64,000 nucleotides of DNA from positions 85,808 through 149,807 of the forward strand of contig NZ_RBZO01000004.1 in assembly GCF_003628445.1 (NCBI RefSeq), in the 5' to 3' direction. The notes below the pieces were generated by a model, which saw nothing but the letters and a program-made list of their open reading frames with translations, was not told the DNA's origin and searched no databases. Below, piece by piece: positions 1 through 8,944 of this stretch. Every line of letters begins with the position of its first letter. The first letter of the stretch is position 1. The position numbers and the translations under genes are program-made. Source of the stretch: Oceanobacillus bengalensis (GTDB lineage: Bacteria; Bacillota; Bacilli; Bacillales; Amphibacillaceae).

Positions 1-473
1 TTTGGGTCAAGTGGAACGATTTCACTTCCACCAGCTAAATCGTCATCCCAGTTAGAGCCCCATTCTGGTTTATCGATAAATTTCCCAGTTATTTGTGACA
101 CCGGTCTTGCTACAGGAAGATTTTCCTTCTTCGGGCTATGGATGAGATTATCATAATCATATGTCCACGGCTCATAAAAATCTTCCATTTCTGCCATATT
201 TGGATTGTAAAAAATGTTAGCAAGTTTCGTAATTGGCCCACCTGCACGAAGCGTAAGTTTTCCATTCTTTAGTTCCCAGCCACCTTTATAGCGGTCGGTA
301 TCTTCCCAGCGTTTCGGGTACCCAGGGCCTGGACGTGTTTCTACGTTGTTAAACCACATGTATTCTGTTCCAGGTCTATTCGTCCATGTGTTTTTACAGG
401 TTACGGAGCAAGTATGACAACCAATACATTTATCTAGGTGCATTACCATTGCAACCTGTGCTTTAATTCTCAA
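1..473 (-). CDS. narH: Respiratory nitrate reductase beta subunit (5' part, cut by window edge)
   Basis: N-terminal about 157 residues of the iron-sulfur electron-transfer subunit of membrane nitrate reductase, which passes electrons from NarI to NarG on the cytoplasmic face. The first ferredoxin-type cysteine cluster is visible (CIGCHTCSVTCK, about residues 16-27). The start is TTG at 473, chosen because TAAGGAGGTAGATTGGC lies just upstream and the next residues match the usual NarH N-terminus. It overlaps the last codons of narG by 11 bases, indicating translational coupling in a narGH operon. The rest of the gene, and presumably narJ and narI, lie beyond the left edge. Confidence 0.95.
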   Translation of the reverse strand, partial: MRIKAQVAMVMHLDKCIGCHTCSVTCKNTWTNRPGTEYMWFNNVETRPGPGYPKRWEDTDRYKGGWELKNGKLTLRAGGPITKLANIFYNPNMAEMEDFYEPWTYDYDNLIHSPKKENLPVARPVSQITGKFIDKPEWGSNWDDDLAGGSEIVPLDP

Positions 474-3400
474 GCCAATCTACCTCCTTAAGCGGTCTGA
501 CAATAGCCATCGTGTCGCGCTGATGACCTGTTGGGCCGTAATAATTAAATCCATAACTAAGCTGTGAATATCCACCAATCATATGGGTTGGTTTTAACGT
601 GATTCTTGTTACACTGTTATGTGTTCCACCACGCTTTTTATTAATAGCAGTTCCAGGAACTCCCATCGTTCTGTCTTGGGCATGGTACATATAAACCATT
701 CCCTTAGGTATTCGATACGTAAGAACAGCCCTGGCAGCAATTACACCATTTCGGTTATACACTTCTATAAAGTCATTATCCTTAATTCCAATAGAAGCAC
801 CGTCTTCTTCATTCATCCAAACAACCTGCCATCCTCTAAATAATTGAGTCATTGGCATTGCTTCTGTGAACATGGTATGGATACCCCATTTTTGGTGTGG
901 AGTAAGGTAACGAACAGTAATTGATTTCCCGTTATCTTCCACGCCTTTATCACGTTTTAAGAAAGGTCCTTTATTAAGTGGTGGCAAATATAAAGGAAGA
1001 CCTTCCCCAAAATCAAGTATCATTTCGTGGTCCAAATAAAAGCTTTGTCTACCAGTTAACGTACGCCATGGGATGTTATATTCCGTATTCACTGTGAATG
1101 GAGAATAACGTCTGCCGTCTTTTTCCATCCCACTCCATACCGGAGTTGAAATGGATGTTCGTGGTTGAATCGTTAATTCCCTTAACGTGAAATCTTCCTC
1201 TGCTCTTTCTTCAGCTATTTCAGTTAACTTCTGCCCCGTTTTTGCTTCTAATGATTTCCAGCCTTCAACAGCACGTTTACCATTAGAGGCACCAGACATA
1301 AGCAAAATCGCATCAATTGCTTTTTTATCGGTATATAAATCAGGATTTCCTTTACCAATTCCTTCTTTTTTTGAAACGCCAAGCCTCGATTTTAATTCTT
1401 CAAAGACTTTTTCACCAGGGATTTTAACGCCTTTACCACCATAGCCTTTCTTCATTTCAGGACCAACTGTAATCATTTTTTCATAGACTTTAGGGAAATC
1501 ACGCGGAATAACTTGTAAGTTTGGCATTGTTTTTCCAGGAATTGCTTCCACTTCCCCTGTACGCCAATCTTTTATTTTCCCAAATGCTTGCGCGATTTCA
1601 TCTTGAGAATCCTTACCAAGTGGTCGCATAAGTAATTCTTCCGTTGCTGGCAAATGTTCTTCCGCTAGTTCTGAGAATACCTTTGCAATTTCACGGAATG
1701 AATCCCAATCACTTTTCGCTTGCCATGGTGGTGATATCGCTGCATTAAATGGATGGATAAATGGATGCATATCTGTACTACTAATATCAAATTTTTCATA
1801 CCAAGTTGCAGCTGGTAAAACGATGTCTGAAAATAACCCAGAGCTTGTCATTCGGAAATCAATGCTGACAAATAGGTCGGTTTTTCCTTCTGGTGGTTCT
1901 TCAGATACATTCACCGTTTCTGGTTGCCAAGAATTTTTGGCATCTGTCATCACCTGATGGTCTCCACCAATTAAATGCTTCGCAAAATACTCATGACCTT
2001 TTCCACTATCGCCAAGTAGGTTTGAGCGCCAATTAAAGAATACTCTTGGGAAATTTCGTGGATCGTTCGGATTTTCAATTGCCCACTCTATTTCTCCTGC
2101 TTTAATCTTACGTACCACATCATCAATGACTTCCTTGTCAGTCTTCGCCCCACTCTCCCTGCTTTCTTTCACAATGTCAATCGAGTTTTGTGAAAACTGC
2201 GGGAAAGATGGCAGCCAACCTAGTCTTGCAGATAGTGCATTTACATCTGCTGGATGCATGTTGTTGTATTTACTACTCCAAGTTGTGTTTTCCTTGTTAA
2301 TTTCCGATTCATAGCGGAACTGTTCGGTTGCAAAGTAAAAGAAAGATGTTCCATTTTGAAGTCTTGCAGCATTTCCCCAGTCACTTGCAAAGGAAACCAC
2401 ATTCCATCCCTCTGTTGGACGAACTTTTTCTTGACCAACATAATGCGCCCAACCACCACCGTTTACGCCTTGAGATCCAGTTAATAGGATAAGGTTTAAA
2501 ATCGCACGGTAAATTTGGTCACTATGGTACCAGTGGTTCGTTCCACCACCTAATGCAATCATTGATTTTCCTTTTGTCCGAGCTGCATTATCTGCAAATT
2601 CTTTGGCAATTTGAATGACATGATTTTTATTTACACCAGTAATGCTCTCCTGCCAAGCTGGTGTATAGGGTTTATCATCATTATAATCTTTTGGATAATC
2701 TCCAAGTAGACCCCTGTCCACCCCAACATGGGCCATCATCAGGTCATAGACAGTCGTTACGATTAACTTATTTCCAATAGAATCAGTAATATGTTTTACT
2801 GGTACCCCACGTGTTAACGTTCCACCGTCTTCTTCTGCAAAATACGGGAAAGTAACTTGGGTTACTTCATCGGAGTCATCGATAAAGCTGAGTTTCGGGT
2901 CAATCACGGAGCCATCTTCTTTTGTAAGATCTAAGTTCCAATTGCTTCCTCCGTCCCAACGATGGCCTTGCGTACCATTTGGAACTTCAATTTGACTTGT
3001 ACTTTCGTCCCACACTGCTGTTTTCCATTCATCAAGTTTATGTGAATCATTCAAGTCGGATGCTCTAAAGAATCGGTCTGTTCGATATTCTTCGCCATGT
3101 TCCCTTAAAATAACTAGGAAAGGAAGGTCCGTAAATTTCTTCACATAATCTACAAAATAAGGAGTCTGTTGTTTTACATAAAATTCCTTTAAAATAACAT
3201 GCGTCATTGCCATCGCAAGTGCTCCGTCCGTCCCAGCTCTTGCTGGAAGCCACAGGTCAGCAAATTTTTCATATTCTGCGTAATCTGGACTAACCCCGAC
3301 AACCTTTGTTCCGTTATACCTCGCCTCGACCATAAAATGCGCATCAGGTGTACGCGTTTGCGGTAGATTCGTTCCCCAAATAATAAAGTATTTTGTGTTG

Positions 3401-4143
3401 AACCAATCAGCACTCTCTGGTACGTCTGTCTGTTCCCCCCATACTTGCGGGGATGCAGGTGGAAGATCTGCATACCAATCATAGAAACTCAGGATAGTAG
3501 CACCAATTAACGAAAGAAAGCGAGCCCCGCCTGCATAACTAACCATTGACATAGCAGGAATCGGACTAAATCCAGCCACACGATCTGGCCCATATTTCTT
3601 AATCGTGTAGATTGTTGCACTCGCAATGAGTTCACAGACATCCTTCCATTCGGCTCGAACAAAACCACCTTTTCCGCGTGCTTTTACAAATCTACTACGC
3701 TTTTCAGGATCACTTTGAATGTTTTCCCAAGCTTTGACAGGATTTCCCCCGTTTTTCCGTTCTTCCTTCCATAGTTCATATAAGTCACCACGAACATATG
3801 GATATTTCACTCTAGCTGGACTATATGTATACCAGGAAAAACTCGCTCCACGAGGACATCCACGTGGTTCGTATTCAGGAAAATCATCTCCAGTAGAAGG
3901 ATAGTCTGTTTGCTGTGTTTCCGATGTGATAATGCCGTCTTTCACATAGATTTTCCAACTACATGAGCCCGTACAGTTTACCCCATGTGTTGAGCGAACA
4001 ATCTTATCATGTTGCCATCTACGTCTGTATATATCTTCAGAATCTCTTGATCTTGGACTTTCTTCTGTCCATCCATCATTAATTACTTTTCCACGCTTTA
4101 GATATTTAAACCTTTCTACTAGCTTGTTACCATTCTTGGCCAT
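463..4143 (-). CDS. narG: Respiratory nitrate reductase alpha subunit
   Basis: Catalytic molybdenum bis-MGD subunit reducing nitrate to nitrite in anaerobic respiration. About 1226 residues, the usual NarG length. The FS0 cluster motif is complete: H53-x3-C57-x3-C61-x34-C96. The segment DWYADLPPASPQ (about 222-233) carries the aspartate region that ligates Mo in this family. I start at ATG 4143 (MAKNGNK), preceded by AAGGGGGG at good spacing; a longer open frame reaches 4212 but lacks conserved sequence. Its start overlaps the end of the upstream small gene by 17 bases, so the whole stretch from the hemerythrin gene to narH probably forms one transcript. Confidence 0.97.
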   Translation of the reverse strand: MAKNGNKLVERFKYLKRGKVINDGWTEESPRSRDSEDIYRRRWQHDKIVRSTHGVNCTGSCSWKIYVKDGIITSETQQTDYPSTGDDFPEYEPRGCPRGASFSWYTYSPARVKYPYVRGDLYELWKEERKNGGNPVKAWENIQSDPEKRSRFVKARGKGGFVRAEWKDVCELIASATIYTIKKYGPDRVAGFSPIPAMSMVSYAGGARFLSLIGATILSFYDWYADLPPASPQVWGEQTDVPESADWFNTKYFIIWGTNLPQTRTPDAHFMVEARYNGTKVVGVSPDYAEYEKFADLWLPARAGTDGALAMAMTHVILKEFYVKQQTPYFVDYVKKFTDLPFLVILREHGEEYRTDRFFRASDLNDSHKLDEWKTAVWDESTSQIEVPNGTQGHRWDGGSNWNLDLTKEDGSVIDPKLSFIDDSDEVTQVTFPYFAEEDGGTLTRGVPVKHITDSIGNKLIVTTVYDLMMAHVGVDRGLLGDYPKDYNDDKPYTPAWQESITGVNKNHVIQIAKEFADNAARTKGKSMIALGGGTNHWYHSDQIYRAILNLILLTGSQGVNGGGWAHYVGQEKVRPTEGWNVVSFASDWGNAARLQNGTSFFYFATEQFRYESEINKENTTWSSKYNNMHPADVNALSARLGWLPSFPQFSQNSIDIVKESRESGAKTDKEVIDDVVRKIKAGEIEWAIENPNDPRNFPRVFFNWRSNLLGDSGKGHEYFAKHLIGGDHQVMTDAKNSWQPETVNVSEEPPEGKTDLFVSIDFRMTSSGLFSDIVLPAATWYEKFDISSTDMHPFIHPFNAAISPPWQAKSDWDSFREIAKVFSELAEEHLPATEELLMRPLGKDSQDEIAQAFGKIKDWRTGEVEAIPGKTMPNLQVIPRDFPKVYEKMITVGPEMKKGYGGKGVKIPGEKVFEELKSRLGVSKKEGIGKGNPDLYTDKKAIDAILLMSGASNGKRAVEGWKSLEAKTGQKLTEIAEERAEEDFTLRELTIQPRTSISTPVWSGMEKDGRRYSPFTVNTEYNIPWRTLTGRQSFYLDHEMILDFGEGLPLYLPPLNKGPFLKRDKGVEDNGKSITVRYLTPHQKWGIHTMFTEAMPMTQLFRGWQVVWMNEEDGASIGIKDNDFIEVYNRNGVIAARAVLTYRIPKGMVYMYHAQDRTMGVPGTAINKKRGGTHNSVTRITLKPTHMIGGYSQLSYGFNYYGPTGHQRDTMAIVRPLKEVDWLEN

Positions 4144-4420
4144 GACTGTCCCCCCCTTGCTGTATGGAATCGATTGGATTAAAACGTTCTCCAACAATTT
4201 TAAAGCTATCATTTCCAGCTTCTAATTCTTCAAGAAAAACCGTTAATGTTGGTGCATTAGCTGCTACCAAAATCAGCCGTTCTAGTGCATCTAAATCATC
4301 TATTTTATAAATAGAATCTACAATCCCAGGTGCTATGTCGCCAAACCGCAACTTGAGTACATGGAGTAAGTCTTCCCTATCCTGGACAAAACCTGCTTCA
4401 TTCTCAAAGAAAAACAACAC
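4127..4420 (-). CDS. Small unknown protein in nar operon, DUF4351-like
   Basis: About 97 residues, mostly helical. The segment HVLKLRFGDIAPGI followed by DDLDALERLILVAANA resembles the DUF4351 pattern (RFG, then a Leu-rich LExLExL helix) seen at the C-terminus of Rpn-type proteins; this is a recollection of the pattern, not a search result. Start uncertain: GTG 4420 or TTG 4417, both just after AGGAGGAGAA; the in-frame upstream extension overlaps the neighbouring gene and was not used. It overlaps the narG start, so it is coupled to nitrate reductase expression. A role in NarG assembly or regulation is only a guess. Confidence 0.7.
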   Translation of the reverse strand: MLFFFENEAGFVQDREDLLHVLKLRFGDIAPGIVDSIYKIDDLDALERLILVAANAPTLTVFLEELEAGNDSFKIVGERFNPIDSIQQGGDSHGQEW

Positions 4421-4442
4421 TTCTCCTCCTTTTTTCCTTATG

Positions 4443-4754
4443 CTATGGGGCCATTTTTTTGAAATAATCATCAATTAATACTTGCTTACATGTTTCTCCT
4501 GCTTCATCGATAAAGGTGTCTAGTGCTTTATCATCTTCTAAAGATTCATAGGAGAAAAACTGTTCTTTTTCATTATTAAAATGTTCTCCAAATCGCAGAA
4601 CAACTTTGATTCCTTCTTCTTGTTTGATCCCAGTTACTTGTAAGTCGTACGAGTGGATATGGTACTTGTTCTCCAACTCTTTCGTAATCTTTTGGTACAA
4701 TTTTGGAGAAATAGAGATTAGGGATTTAATATTTATTTCCTGCTCTTCGCTCAT
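4443..4754 (-). CDS. Conserved-looking small protein of unknown function in nar operon
   Basis: 103 residues, acidic and soluble, no membrane segment, no cysteine cluster (one Cys near residue 88). Begins MSEEQEINIKSLISIS with GAGGTGATT before the ATG. Middle part is beta-like (VTGIKQEEGIKVVLRFGEH), the end is helical. It sits 17 bases after the hemerythrin gene and 22 bases before the DUF4351-like gene, so it belongs to the same transcript as narG. I do not recognise a family. The location suggests a role in nitrate respiration or nitrosative stress, by context only. Confidence 0.75.
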   Translation of the reverse strand: MSEEQEINIKSLISISPKLYQKITKELENKYHIHSYDLQVTGIKQEEGIKVVLRFGEHFNNEKEQFFSYESLEDDKALDTFIDEAGETCKQVLIDDYFKKMAP

Positions 4755-4771
4755 GAATAATCACCTCTTCA

Positions 4772-5188
4772 TTAATGATGCGGCAAAATTCGTTCTTCCT
4801 CTTGGTTATGGTACAAATCGACGTGAACAAGTGCGTGAAGTTTCTCCAGTACGCCCTTATTAAACCCTTCCTTTTCAAGTGATTGTTTAATTTCCTTTAC
4901 TAAAAACCGCATGATATTATGATCTCGAGTTAACTGAATGACATCATCTTTTAGCTTTGGATTTTCCTCTACTAAATCTTTATATAATCCCTTTTCTTCT
5001 GCATCTGCATGTCTAAGCGTGCGTGTTTCCCAATGTTCAACAGCAATGAATGCAGTTTCCAAAGCCTTGTCCATTTGTTTATGCTCTATTAATTTTGCTA
5101 GGATATCATTTAACTCACTTGCTTCATTCAGGGCTGCCTCATGAATTGCAGCATGACTATCTACATGTTTTAAACCTGGACCTGACAT
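4772..5188 (-). CDS. Hemerythrin HHE domain protein
   Basis: 138-residue four-helix protein with the spaced His/Glu set of hemerythrin-like diiron domains: H near the N-terminus (VDSHAAIHEAA), HWETRTLRHADAEEKGLY, TRDHNIMRF, and HALVHVDLYHNQEEERIL. Such proteins bind O2 or NO, or act in iron-sulfur repair. First gene of the apparent operon leading into two small unknown genes and narG, so it may protect the reductase from NO made during nitrate/nitrite reduction (inference). GGAGGG precedes the ATG. The upstream 180 bases carry only half of an Fnr-type box (TGTGA on the minus strand, 5237-5241). Confidence 0.88.
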   Translation of the reverse strand: MSGPGLKHVDSHAAIHEAALNEASELNDILAKLIEHKQMDKALETAFIAVEHWETRTLRHADAEEKGLYKDLVEENPKLKDDVIQLTRDHNIMRFLVKEIKQSLEKEGFNKGVLEKLHALVHVDLYHNQEEERILPHH

Positions 5189-5365
5189 ATTTTCATCCCT
5201 CCTAATCTATTGTCACTACTTTTTTAAAAATATATATCACAATTATGAGGTTTAATTTCCTTTTTTATACTTAAATTCCACTAATCAAGTTGGAAAACGC
5301 GATTATTGTTCATCAATTTGGCAAATATCCTGTTCGGTTACACTATCGCTTCAAATCCAATCCAT

Positions 5366-5405
5366 AAAAAAGCCGAGCAACAGCTTTTTACAGCAATTGC
5401 TCGGC
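5366..5405 (-). terminator. Intrinsic terminator of the radical SAM gene
   Basis: Nine-base stem GCCGAGCAA/TTGCTCGGC with a 16-base loop, followed on the minus strand by a run of six T. It separates the radical SAM gene from the hemerythrin-nar transcript, implying separate promoters. Confidence 0.85.
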
Positions 5406-5416
5406 TTCCATAATAA

Positions 5417-6550
5417 TTATACAGTTGTTTTCTTTCCCTTTTGTCTCATTGCTCTTGGTATATACACACAATATGGTTCACTTTCCATGTAGTCGCCTGT
5501 CACGTTATACGCTCTTGACCTTGACCCGCCACAAACATGTCGGAATTCGCAGATACCACATTTCCCTTTGTATTTATCAGGATTCCTTAAATTTTTAAAT
5601 ATCTCAGATTCCCTATATATTGTGGATAACGGTGTTTTCCTTACATTACCTGCTTTAATTGGTAATAACCCACTTGGGAAAACATCTCCCGTATGCGAAA
5701 TGAAGACAAATCCATTTCCATCATTCACGCCTTGTGGAGCACGACCTAACCCGTCAATTTGACCTGTCTTTCCTTGATTGATGGCATCTTCGTAAAAAAT
5801 ATGTTCCTTGTCACTCATACCTCTATGCTCGCGCATTTTATTTTGAATAACGACACGGCGATAATGCTGTCCTGCAGTTGTTTTGATATCAAACGGAACA
5901 CGTTTCGATAGATTATATAACCATCTAAATACTTTTTCGTGCTCTGCTGGGGAAATCATGTCAGACTCTTTTCCCCTTCCAGTAGGAACAAGGAAAAACA
6001 CACTCCATAAAACAACTCCTAACTTTTCCACCATTTCTGCCAGTTCATCTAAGTATTCATAATTATATCTTGAAATTACTGTATTAATTTGTAATGGCAT
6101 ATCCAACTCATGTAAGTAGTTGATTGCATTCATCGTCAAATCAAAAGAACCTTCCGTACCACGAAAATGATCATGGACCTCGGCACAATGACCGTCAATA
6201 CTAAACGCCCATCTAGCAAGTCCAATATCTTTAGCTTTTTGCATTGCTTCTTTTGTGACATTCGGTGTTGCTGATGGTGTCATTGATACGCGAACACCTT
6301 TCTTAATTGCATATTCAGCAATATCAAATACATCAGGACGCTCTAATGGATCCCCACCAGTAAATACAAGCATTGGATTGTCCATTTCAAAAATATCATC
6401 AATTAGTTTTTTACCTTCTTCAAACGTTAATTCTAATGGGTGTCTGTGATACTGTGCCTCAGCTCTACAGTGCAAACAATGCAACTGACATGCACGTGTC
6501 AATTCCCATATAACAATAAAAGGATCTTTGTTATAATCTCGATTAAACAT
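5417..6550 (-). CDS. Radical SAM/SPASM protein, NirJ/AhbD-like (TIGR04053 type)
   Basis: 377 residues from ATG 6550; a GTG at 6562 is in frame, but GGGTGG spacing favours the ATG. The radical SAM motif C21-x3-C25-x2-C28 and SAM-binding TGGDP (64-68) are present. The C-terminal SPASM region has the KCGICEFRHVCGG cluster and a later Cys. Relatives include heme-modifying NirJ/AhbD and peptide-modifying enzymes; the family often travels with nar genes in Bacillaceae, and its substrate is not settled. A consensus Fnr-type box lies 64 bases upstream, so anaerobic induction is likely. It may support heme or cofactor supply for nitrate respiration (inference). Confidence 0.85.
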   Translation of the reverse strand: MFNRDYNKDPFIVIWELTRACQLHCLHCRAEAQYHRHPLELTFEEGKKLIDDIFEMDNPMLVFTGGDPLERPDVFDIAEYAIKKGVRVSMTPSATPNVTKEAMQKAKDIGLARWAFSIDGHCAEVHDHFRGTEGSFDLTMNAINYLHELDMPLQINTVISRYNYEYLDELAEMVEKLGVVLWSVFFLVPTGRGKESDMISPAEHEKVFRWLYNLSKRVPFDIKTTAGQHYRRVVIQNKMREHRGMSDKEHIFYEDAINQGKTGQIDGLGRAPQGVNDGNGFVFISHTGDVFPSGLLPIKAGNVRKTPLSTIYRESEIFKNLRNPDKYKGKCGICEFRHVCGGSRSRAYNVTGDYMESEPYCVYIPRAMRQKGKKTTV

Positions 6551-6613
6551 CTTTTTTCCCACCCTTGGTGAATTGTATTTACTTAAAGTGTAGCACGGCT
6601 GTATTTAATATGA

Positions 6614-6629
6614 TGTGAGAATTGTCACA
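6614..6629. promoter_or_regulatory. Fnr/Crp-type operator (perfect half-sites)
   Basis: TGTGA-GAATTG-TCACA, an exact match to the TGTGA-N6-TCACA consensus, embedded in a longer inverted repeat (ATGATGTGA/TCACACATCAT). It is 64 bases before the start of the radical SAM gene, a typical activator position. Confidence 0.8.
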
Positions 6630-6645
6630 CATCATATCCTTCATT

Positions 6646-6682
6646 AAAAACAACCCCCGATGATTGTCAATATCGAGGGTTA
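6646..6682 (-). terminator. Intrinsic terminator of the DUF2249 gene
   Basis: Ten-base stem AACCCCCGAT/ATCGAGGGTT with one mismatch, followed on the minus strand by TTGTTTTTAA. Lies just after the DUF2249 stop codon and just upstream of the Fnr box. Confidence 0.75.
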
Positions 6683-6693
6683 TTTGATTTCGG

Positions 6694-6933
6694 TTATTTT
6701 TTACCTATTGCAACTTGCCAAAGATCAGGCCCATTTTCAAGGTATTCCCAAGTAAATAATCCTTCTTTTTCTATCATAAGTTGATATTGTAATGGCTTTG
6801 GATCATGGTCGTTCGATAGATGCATAAATTCACCTGGTTGTAATCCATCAAATGCTTCTAGGATTTTAACATGACGAATTCTTGGTGTAATATCTGGTGC
6901 ATGAATTTTTACTTTATATTCGATACCATTCAT
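6694..6933 (-). CDS. DUF2249 domain protein
   Basis: 79 residues with the core of DUF2249: a central helix segment LEAFDGLQPGEF, then SNDHDPKPLQYQLM, and FTWEYLENGPDLWQVAIGKK at the C-terminus. The family is small, soluble, TusA-like in fold, and commonly found beside hemerythrin, nitrate/nitrite reductase and NO-response genes; its biochemical role is unknown. GGAGGG precedes the ATG. It stands alone between two terminated units in this respiration island. Confidence 0.85.
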   Translation of the reverse strand: MNGIEYKVKIHAPDITPRIRHVKILEAFDGLQPGEFMHLSNDHDPKPLQYQLMIEKEGLFTWEYLENGPDLWQVAIGKK

Positions 6934-7099
6934 TGTACTACCCTCCAGTTTTTTTAGATTTATTAATTTATTGCAGATACAAATTTTGAAGTAAGTGCAC
7001 GTAGTTTTCCGTTACGATCAACCAACATGCTCGCAATTATTTAGCTTTAAAAAGTTGAAAAGCATTAACCTAGTGTATTGCTGGAATTGTAGATATACT

Positions 7100-7522
7100 C
7101 TATATCACTACTAAAGTAGCCACCATTTCTCCATGACCTTCACCACAGAAAATGTTGCAATAGATTCTATATTCACCAGGTTCGTCTGGTGTAAATGTTA
7201 CTTCGCCATCTCCTTCGATTGTTACATCAAACTCATCAATCGATATACCATGATGTCCTTCTTCATTAGTTAATGTTAATGTTACTTCTTCACCAGACTG
7301 TACAACATATTCATCTTGACCAAGATCATAGTTTGTTGCTATTATATTTACATCATTATTTGCTGATGCTTCCGCAGATGAATCTGTTTCTTCTACCTGC
7401 TCCGTAGCTTCTGAATCTGGAGTATCCGACGTATCACTTGTAGCATCTGTATCTTCGCCACCACACGCTGCAAGCATTAAAATAAAACTTAGGAATAGAG
7501 TTACTAATAAACCTTTCTTCAT
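7100..7522 (-). CDS. Cupredoxin lipoprotein with CuA-type copper site
   Basis: 140 residues from ATG 7522 (AGGAGGG before it; the open frame extends further without a ribosome site). Signal peptide with lipobox LAAC, then an acidic Ser/Thr/Glu linker, then a cupredoxin fold. Copper ligands are visible: HHG, and CNIFCGEGHGEM, the Cys-x3-Cys/His/Met set of the CuA centre of oxidase subunit II and nitrous oxide reductase. It has no transmembrane helix pair like subunit II and is not in the oxidase operon. Probably an extracytoplasmic electron carrier anchored by lipid. Divergent from the Crp/Fnr gene with Fnr-like boxes between. Confidence 0.82.
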   Translation of the reverse strand: MKKGLLVTLFLSFILMLAACGGEDTDATSDTSDTPDSEATEQVEETDSSAEASANNDVNIIATNYDLGQDEYVVQSGEEVTLTLTNEEGHHGISIDEFDVTIEGDGEVTFTPDEPGEYRIYCNIFCGEGHGEMVATLVVI

Positions 7523-7594
7523 ATAAAGCCCTCCTAGAATATTTTTAACTATCTTGTCGACATCCTTATCATAAACCTTCATGAATCATTATGA

Positions 7595-7610
7595 TGTGAT
7601 TTATCGCACA
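7595..7610. promoter_or_regulatory. Fnr/Crp-type operator
   Basis: TGTGA-TTTATC-GCACA, one mismatch from the consensus, 73 bases upstream of the cupredoxin start. The same GCACA variant occurs before the ba3 oxidase operon. Confidence 0.65.
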
Positions 7611-7617
7611 AACTAGC

Positions 7618-7633
7618 TATGATTCTCATCACA
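7618..7633. promoter_or_regulatory. Second Fnr/Crp-type operator
   Basis: TATGA-TTCTCA-TCACA, one mismatch from the consensus. Its centre is 23 bases from that of the first box. A third, weaker site (AATGA-CTTTTA-TCACA, 7734-7749) lies nearer the regulator gene, fitting autoregulation. Confidence 0.5.
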
Positions 7634-7825
7634 GTGTTACGATTAGTAAGTGTCGTTAACATATCAATCTATCTCCTATTTTATAAATATGTATGCTACA
7701 ATTAATTAGGATTGTTTTAATAGAGCAATTGACAATGACTTTTATCACACCAAAAGGAATAATAAATTGATAAAATGAAGGTAACTAAATGTAAACGGTT
7801 TATATATAAAGAAAGGATGGCCCAC

Positions 7826-8518
7826 ATGTTTCCAGTATCTGTAAAGGATTTGTTGCAGCGATTTTCTTTGTTTAAAGATTTAAATGATATAGAAATGGAG
7901 CCTATCGTTGACTTGGCACAAAATAGAACGTATCGTCAGGGATCACATATCTTTATGCAAGGTGACCCGATGACAAATGTATATTTCATTCATCAAGGAA
8001 AGATTAAAATTTATAGAACGGACATGCATGGAAAGGAACAAATCATTAATGTATTTGAAAAGGGGCAAATGTTCCCTCATCATGGCTTTTTCAGGAAAGA
8101 TAATTACCCGGCACATGCTGAAGTGTTAGAAGATGCAGTCCTTATCTATATTCCTATCCATTCTTTTGAAAACTTTTTAATTACACACCCAGACATAAGT
8201 ATTAAGCTTTTCCGAGTACTTGGAGAGCGACTTCTTGATTTACAAAATCGTTTAGAAGAAAAGATCTTATACAATACCTATGAACAAATCATTTTACTCC
8301 TAATTCGAATTGCAAATAATCATGGGAAAGAGTTAGACAACGGTGAAATAAACGTAACAACGCAATTTACAAATCGTGACTTAGCGAATATGATTGGATC
8401 TAGTCGTGAAACAGTGAGCAGGACGTTAACACAATTAAAGAAGAAACACTTATTACATACAGATAAAGATGGAAATATGATTGTTAGTGTTGAAGCATTA
8501 AAAGAAGAATTATTTTAA
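7826..8518 (+). CDS. Crp/Fnr family transcriptional regulator without cysteines
   Basis: 230 residues from ATG 7826 (GAAAGGATGG upstream; an in-frame ATG at 7817 has no room for a ribosome site). N-terminal cyclic-nucleotide-binding-like beta barrel (about 20-120), long dimer helix (about 125-150), then a Crp-type winged helix (about 181-203) with the recognition helix GSSRETVSR, expected to read TGTGA half-sites. It contains no cysteine, so it is not an iron-sulfur Fnr; it is closer to the DNR/ArcR sort that sense NO, heme or another signal. Matching boxes upstream of itself, the radical SAM gene and the ba3 oxidase make it the likely local regulator. Confidence 0.88.
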   Translation: MFPVSVKDLLQRFSLFKDLNDIEMEPIVDLAQNRTYRQGSHIFMQGDPMTNVYFIHQGKIKIYRTDMHGKEQIINVFEKGQMFPHHGFFRKDNYPAHAEVLEDAVLIYIPIHSFENFLITHPDISIKLFRVLGERLLDLQNRLEEKILYNTYEQIILLLIRIANNHGKELDNGEINVTTQFTNRDLANMIGSSRETVSRTLTQLKKKHLLHTDKDGNMIVSVEALKEELF

Positions 8519-8709
8519 CAATAGAGAGGCTTCCCCAGGTATCAGCAAAAAAACAAGAGGCTGAGACAAAACTAAAACCTTCCAATCAAAAGACGAATAT
8601 TATAGCATAGGAATCTCAGAATGTTAACATTCTACAATTGAATATTAATTCATAGTTGATATAAAGTGTAGATATATTTAATTCATAATTGTTTTAAGCA
8701 CTCCGTTCC

Positions 8710-8816
8710 GGAAAGACACTTCGCTTTCCACGGGCGGCTGGTGAGCCTCCTCCGTGCTAACGCACTACGCAGTCTCACCTAGGCCTATCCTCCCGTAGGA
8801 GTCTTCGTGTCTTTCC
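8710..8816 (-). repeat. GC-rich structured intergenic unit, copy 1 (inverted)
   Basis: Bounded by arms GGAAAGACAC and GTGTCTTTCC. Read on the minus strand it shares GACTCCT-CGGGA, GAGGAGGCT and GCCCG-GGAAAGCGAAG with copies 2 and 3, at the same order and spacing, but the arm sequences differ while staying paired. Confidence 0.7.
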
Positions 8817-8944
8817 TCCACTAAGCTCCTGCTCTACTTGATTTCCACTAAAAAAACGATGCTTTTGCGAGGAAAAACTGCCCAGAACGTAATTATTTTA
8901 TGTTCGATAGCTTTAATAACATCTAGAGCACTTAATATAGCGTA

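Noticed and set aside
619..843. Plus-strand ORFs inside narG, narH and similar long antisense frames (also in ba3 subunit I, RND pump, NCS2 permease)
   Set aside because: Lack ribosome sites and family motifs and lie opposite well-supported genes.
5237..5241. Fnr-type half-site before the hemerythrin-nar operon
   Set aside because: TGTGA is present on the minus strand but the partner half (TTTTT) does not match, so no full operator is claimed.
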